Of a DNA stretch of 7,941 nt, positions 5,134 through 7,941 are shown piece by piece. The notes beneath the pieces were generated by a model that had not been told where the DNA came from, ran no database searches, and worked only from the letters and a program-made list of their open reading frames with translations. Position 1 is the first letter of the stretch. Each line of letters starts with the position of its first letter. Origin of the DNA: an uncultured Erysipelotrichaceae bacterium (GTDB lineage: Bacteria > Bacillota_I > Bacilli_A > Erysipelotrichales > Erysipelotrichaceae); contig CADBPB010000227.1 of NCBI GenBank assembly GCA_902796525.1, positions 1-7,941 of the forward strand, written 5' to 3'. The position numbers and the translations under genes were made by a program.

Positions 5134-6590
5134 TCTCTGGTATAGACTTTTTCTTTGACATCGTCGAGTCTGCTGTCGTAGCGGTTGGCGATGATGGTGT
5201 CGGAGAGTTTCTTGAAACGGCTGAGATTGTTGACGACTTTGGAACCGAAGAACGTGTCTCCGTCATTCAGGGAAGGTTCATAGATGATGACTTCCACGCC
5301 TTTGGCTTTGATCCGTTTCATGACGCCCTGGATCGAAGACTGGCGGAAATTGTCGGAGTTGGCTTTCATCGTCAGACGGTAGACGCCTACGGTCTTCTTC
5401 TTTTCCTTGTTTCTGTCGTACTGCGCGGAATTTCCGTAAGCTCCCGCAAGTTCCAGGACGCGATCCGCTACGAAATCCTTGCGGGTCCGGTTGGATTCGA
5501 CGATGGCTTCGATCAGCTTTTCCGGTACATCCTCGAAGTTCGCGAGCAGCTGCTTCGTATCTTTCGGCAGACAGTAGCCGCCGTAACCGAACGAAGGATT
5601 GTTGTAGTGGGAGCCGATACGGGGATCCAGACAGACGCCGTTGATGATGGAACGGGTATCCAGGCCTTTGCTTTCGGCATAGGTATCCAGTTCGTTAAAG
5701 AATGAAACACGTAATGCCAGATAGGTGTTCGCGAATAGCTTGACCGCTTCGCTTTCGGTGAGTCCCATGATCAGCGTATCGATCTCTTCTTTCAGCGCGC
5801 CGTCGCAAAGCAGATCGATGAATTCCTGCGCTTTGGCGACATTCTCGGGATCACTCTGATCGGCGCCGACGATGATACGGGACGGATAGAGATTGTCATA
5901 GAGCGCTTTGGATTCTCTCAGGAATTCCGGAGAGAACAGGATCCTGCTGCTGTGCTTTCGTTCGCGGATCCGCGCGGTAAAACCGACGGGAATCGTCGAT
6001 TTGATAATGATGCAGGCTTCCGGAGCGTATTGCAGCGCCAGATCGATGACCGTTTCTACGGCGCTGGTATCGAAGAAGTTTTTGTTCGGATCATAATTGG
6101 TCGGAGCGGCGACAACGATGAAATCCGCTCCCGTATAGGCTTCTTCCGGGTCAAGGGTCGCTGTAAGATCCAGTTCCTTGTGAGCGAGATAGTCTTCGAT
6201 ATAGTCGTCCTGTATCGGCGAGATGCGGCGGTTGATCATGTCGACTTTTTCCTGCAGGATGTCGATGGCTTTGACTTCGTTGCGCTGTGCAAGCAGAGTC
6301 GCGATCGACAGACCGACATAGCCGGTTCCGGCAACCGTGATCTTTCTGCGTTCGCAGCGCATCCTTTTTTCTTTCTGAACCGTTTCGCTGATCTCGTCAT
6401 GCGTGAAACCTAAAATCTCCTGCAGATCTTCCAGCTGTCCGATGGAAGGCATATAGGCAGCATTTTCCAGTTTGGAAAGAATGGCGCGGTTGATTCCGAC
6501 GCTGTCTGCCAGCTCGGCCTGGGAAAGATTCCGTTCCTTTCTCTTCGACTTGATGACTCTGGCCAGTTTGTGTTGATCGATTCGTTTCAT
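5115..6590 (-). CDS. ugd: UDP-glucose 6-dehydrogenase with N-terminal Cro/C1-type HTH domain
   Basis: The product has 491 residues from the ATG at 6590, chosen because AGAGG lies 7 nt upstream. An XRE (Cro/C1) HTH spans about 9-62: LARVIKSKRKERNLSQAELA, recognition helix INRAILSKLENA (33-44), then LQEILGF. After a charged linker (about 63-82), residues 83-491 are a complete UDP-glucose/GDP-mannose dehydrogenase. Visible motifs are the Rossmann motif AGTGYVGLS (87-95), Asp110 after beta-2, KSTIPVG (197-203), FSPEFLRESKALYDNLYPSR (219-238), Lys284 and Asn288 in EAVKLFANTYLALR, and catalytic Cys340 in FGYGGYCLPKD. The core resembles streptococcal HasB, about 400 residues, so the HTH is an added module. 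It oxidises UDP-glucose to UDP-glucuronate with 2 NAD+. Met77 is not a credible separate start because no ribosome binding site is spaced correctly before it. Ugd could be its own transcriptional regulator; that is inference. The alternative is a vestigial or structural HTH. Confidence 0.93.
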   Translation of the reverse strand: MKRIDQHKLARVIKSKRKERNLSQAELADSVGINRAILSKLENAAYMPSIGQLEDLQEILGFTHDEISETVQKEKRMRCERRKITVAGTGYVGLSIATLLAQRNEVKAIDILQEKVDMINRRISPIQDDYIEDYLAHKELDLTATLDPEEAYTGADFIVVAAPTNYDPNKNFFDTSAVETVIDLALQYAPEACIIIKSTIPVGFTARIRERKHSSRILFSPEFLRESKALYDNLYPSRIIVGADQSDPENVAKAQEFIDLLCDGALKEEIDTLIMGLTESEAVKLFANTYLALRVSFFNELDTYAESKGLDTRSIINGVCLDPRIGSHYNNPSFGYGGYCLPKDTKQLLANFEDVPEKLIEAIVESNRTRKDFVADRVLELAGAYGNSAQYDRNKEKKKTVGVYRLTMKANSDNFRQSSIQGVMKRIKAKGVEVIIYEPSLNDGDTFFGSKVVNNLSRFKKLSDTIIANRYDSRLDDVKEKVYTRDLYLRD

Positions 6591-6602
6591 AGAAATACCT
6601 CT

Positions 6603-6619
6603 TGTTACTTTCAGCAACA
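6603..6619. promoter_or_regulatory. Imperfect inverted repeat in the ugd leader (candidate second operator)
   Basis: TGTTACT-TTC-AGCAACA has six of seven complementary positions per arm with a 3-nt spacer. It lies between the predicted ugd transcription start and its ribosome binding site. It could be an operator or a weak RNA stem next to the ribosome binding site. Confidence 0.35.
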
Positions 6620-6629
6620 TTCACATATT

Positions 6630-6659
6630 ATTATATTATATTTCTGTTTATATTTGTAA
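6630..6659 (-). promoter_or_regulatory. Promoter of ugd-ruvX
   Basis: On the minus strand TTACAA (6659-6654), an 18-nt spacer and TATAAT (6635-6630) precede a predicted start near 6623, leaving a leader of about 33 nt that ends in the AGAGG site. A second TATAAT overlaps in the same AT-rich tract but at a 13-nt spacing. The -35 match is only 3 of 6; the hexamer coincides with the -35 of the divergent epimerase promoter. Confidence 0.5.
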
Positions 6660-6682
6660 CAATATGTATTTTGTTGTATGAT
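6654..6682 (+). promoter_or_regulatory. Promoter of the UDP-glucuronate epimerase gene
   Basis: TTGTAA (6654-6659, 4 of 6), a spacer of exactly 17 nt and TATGAT (6677-6682, 5 of 6) make a good housekeeping promoter. Counting 6 nt past the -10 puts the start at 6689, the A of the epimerase ATG. Confidence 0.65.
6658..6675. promoter_or_regulatory. 18-bp inverted repeat between -35 and -10 (candidate operator)
   Basis: AACAATATGTATTTTGTT is a near-perfect dyad: the half-site AACAAnAT recurs inverted, with 7 of 8 positions matching per arm. It fills the spacer of the epimerase promoter and touches the -35 shared with ugd. The size, symmetry and place suit a Cro/C1-type repressor dimer. AT-rich background makes some chance symmetry possible. 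Confidence 0.45.
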
Positions 6683-6688
6683 AGTGTT

Positions 6689-7708
6689 ATGTTGAAGAAG
6701 AAAAAGATCCTGATCACCGGTTCCTGCGGTTTCATCGGCTACCATCTTTGCAAGAAGCTTTTAGGCGGATGCGATGTCGCGATTACCGGGGTCGATAATA
6801 TGAACGATTATTATGAAGTTTCTCTGAAAGAAGCACGTCTGAAAGAACTGGAAGATCTGCATAAGGATTTTTCCTTTGTCCGCATGGATATCGCGGAGAA
6901 AGATAAGGTCGAGGAACTCTTTGCGGAAAACGGTTTCGATCTGGTCGTTAACCTTGCCGCGCAGGCGGGCGTCCGATATTCCCTGGAAAACCCGGATGCG
7001 TACATCCAGGCCAACATCCTGGGCTTCTATAACATCCTCGAGGCCGTCCGGAACCATCCGGTCGAACACCTGGTATATGCCTCAAGCAGTTCCGTTTACG
7101 GAAACAACAGCAAGGTTCCTTTCTCGACCGAAGACAAGGTCGATGAACCGGTATCGCTCTATGCGGCAACCAAGAAAGCAGATGAACTGTTTGCGTACAG
7201 TTACAGCCAGCTTTACGGAATCCCGGCGACAGGGCTCCGTTTCTTTACGGTCTATGGCCCTTACGGACGTCCGGATATGGCGTACTTCTCTTTTACCAGA
7301 AAACTGCTGAACGGAGAGAAGATACGGATCTTCAACTATGGCAACTGCGAGCGTGATTTCACCTATGTCGATGATATCGTCGAAGGAATCGTCAAGATCC
7401 TGGAAAAAGGACCTCTGGCTCCTTACAGCATCTACAATATCGGCAACAATCACCCGGAGAATCTGATGCGTTTCGTCGGGATCCTGAAAGATGCGCTGGT
7501 ATCGGAAGGGCTGCTTCCGGAAGACTATCTGCTGGAAGATCATCTGGAACTGACGGAGATGCAGAAGGGCGATGTGGTCACGACGTTTGCGGACGTTTCG
7601 GCGCTGGTCAGGGATTATGATTTCAAGCCGGATACGTCTCTGGAAGACGGTCTGAAACATTTTGCGCAGTGGTATAAAGAGTATTACGGAAACGGTTCCG
7701 TTTCATAA
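6689..7708 (+). CDS. UDP-glucuronate 4-epimerase (extended SDR family)
   Basis: The product has 339 residues, the usual length. The ATG at 6689 is chosen because the Rossmann fold starts at once (KKKILITGSCGFIGYHL, Gly motif at 11-17); the frame runs up to 6602, but that extension would translate the promoter into a hydrophobic stretch. Other motifs are VDNMNDYY after beta-2, NLAAQAGVRYS (88-98), SSSSVYGNN with catalytic Ser (132-140), Tyr158 and Lys162 in YAATK, RFFTVYGPYGRPDMA (184-198), and NYGNCERDFTYVDDIVEG (216-233). The segment AAQAGVRYSLENP and the RFFTVYGP-GRPDMA block are typical of UDP-glucuronate 4-epimerases (UDP-GlcA to UDP-GalA) rather than plain GalE. It would use the product of the divergent ugd. 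No Shine-Dalgarno sequence precedes the ATG. No convincing terminator follows. A UDP-glucose 4-epimerase or a related SDR specificity is the main alternative. Confidence 0.9.
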   Translation: MLKKKKILITGSCGFIGYHLCKKLLGGCDVAITGVDNMNDYYEVSLKEARLKELEDLHKDFSFVRMDIAEKDKVEELFAENGFDLVVNLAAQAGVRYSLENPDAYIQANILGFYNILEAVRNHPVEHLVYASSSSVYGNNSKVPFSTEDKVDEPVSLYAATKKADELFAYSYSQLYGIPATGLRFFTVYGPYGRPDMAYFSFTRKLLNGEKIRIFNYGNCERDFTYVDDIVEGIVKILEKGPLAPYSIYNIGNNHPENLMRFVGILKDALVSEGLLPEDYLLEDHLELTEMQKGDVVTTFADVSALVRDYDFKPDTSLEDGLKHFAQWYKEYYGNGSVS

Positions 7709-7778
7709 GAACCTCCCTTTCTATACATTTTTTAATATTATATAAATAAAATCATAGTGAAAACCCTTTCATTTCTTA

Positions 7779-7784
7779 TATAAT
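7779..7784 (+). promoter_or_regulatory. Possible -10 of the last gene in the AT-rich gap 7709-7819
   Basis: TATAAT is followed by a start near 7791 and a leader of about 29 nt. No good -35 is seen (TAGTGA at 18-nt spacing is poor). The rest of the 111-nt gap is AT-rich; ACGGAA/TTCCGT (7686-7691 with 7696-7701) at the end of the epimerase gene can fold but has no usable T-run. Confidence 0.35.
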
Positions 7785-7819
7785 TATTTAAAAGAAAGAT
7801 TTTTTGCGTGGGTCAGAGT

Positions 7820-7941
7820 ATGAAAAACAAACTATTATCGCTCTCATTGACGTTACTGCTGCTATTCAGCAACATGCCTGTCAACAGGCTGAACAGCGAA
7901 GAAACGATCGATATCGAGGAAACCGTAGAAACGGCCGCAGA
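7820..7941 (+). CDS. Start of a secreted or surface protein gene (3' truncated)
   Basis: From the ATG at 7820 the frame stays open for 40 codons to the window edge. It reads MKNKLLSLSLTLLLLFSNMP and then an acidic, polar segment (SEETIDIEETVETAA). The first 20 residues form a signal peptide: basic n-region and leucine-rich core, with no lipobox Cys. The acidic, threonine-rich start of the mature part resembles the beginning of large Gram-positive surface proteins, but the family cannot be told from 40 residues. The ribosome binding site is weak (GTGGG at 7808-7812). GTG at 7808 is a less likely alternative start. Confidence 0.7.
   Translation, partial: MKNKLLSLSLTLLLLFSNMPVNRLNSEETIDIEETVETAA

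Noticed and set aside
6591..6620. Upstream in-frame ATG adding 10 residues to Ugd
   Set aside because: The AGAGG site lies 7 nt before 6590 and within the extension, and the upstream ATG has no ribosome binding site.
6602..6688. 29-residue hydrophobic N-terminal extension of the epimerase
   Set aside because: It would be translated from the AT-rich promoter region, and cytoplasmic SDR epimerases begin at the Rossmann fold.
7082..7660. 192-codon open frame on the minus strand opposite the epimerase gene
   Set aside because: It is antisense to a motif-complete SDR epimerase; no independent support.
7686..7704. Inverted repeat at the end of the epimerase gene as a terminator
   Set aside because: The stem is short, it can fold in two competing ways, and what follows is ATAAGAACC rather than a T-run.

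Overview
This 7.9-kb window looks like a chromosomal stretch of a low-to-mid-GC member of the Bacillota. The evidence is the strong AAAGGAGG-type ribosome binding sites, the lipoproteins, the AT-rich intergenic regions with Gram-positive-type promoters, and a UDP-glucose dehydrogenase closest to the streptococcal HasB type. Erysipelotrichia is my guess at the class, from overall feel only. I see no tRNA, rRNA, CRISPR array, insertion sequence or phage gene.

Left block, + strand (1-2662). The 3' part of a polytopic membrane protein overlaps a TPM-domain membrane protein with a glycine-rich tail. That gene is followed after 23 nt by a Nif3-family metal-centre protein. The run ends at an intrinsic terminator. 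Middle block, + strand (2665-4688). Two separately transcribed lipoprotein genes follow. The first is a small one whose natural start codon is out of frame with its body by one base, in an A-run. The second is a larger one with bacterial Ig-like (Big_2) repeats. It ends at a hairpin cluster whose last member is a bidirectional terminator shared with ruvX.

Right block (4674-7708). On the minus strand, ugd is followed after 18 nt by ruvX. Divergent from ugd is a UDP-glucuronate 4-epimerase gene. Together the two enzymes would convert UDP-glucose to UDP-glucuronate and then UDP-galacturonate, precursors for surface or capsular polysaccharide. The unusual part is that Ugd carries an N-terminal Cro/C1-type helix-turn-helix of about 80 residues fused to a complete HasB-like enzyme. 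Its 98-nt divergent intergenic region holds two promoters that appear to share one -35 hexamer. An 18-bp inverted repeat lies exactly between the -35 and -10 of the epimerase promoter, and the epimerase start codon sits at the predicted transcription start (leaderless). I infer a self-contained circuit in which a biosynthetic enzyme doubles as the DNA-binding regulator of its own pathway. This is the best candidate for a new system here, and it is a hypothesis from sequence alone.

The window ends 122 nt into a further gene whose product starts with a signal peptide.
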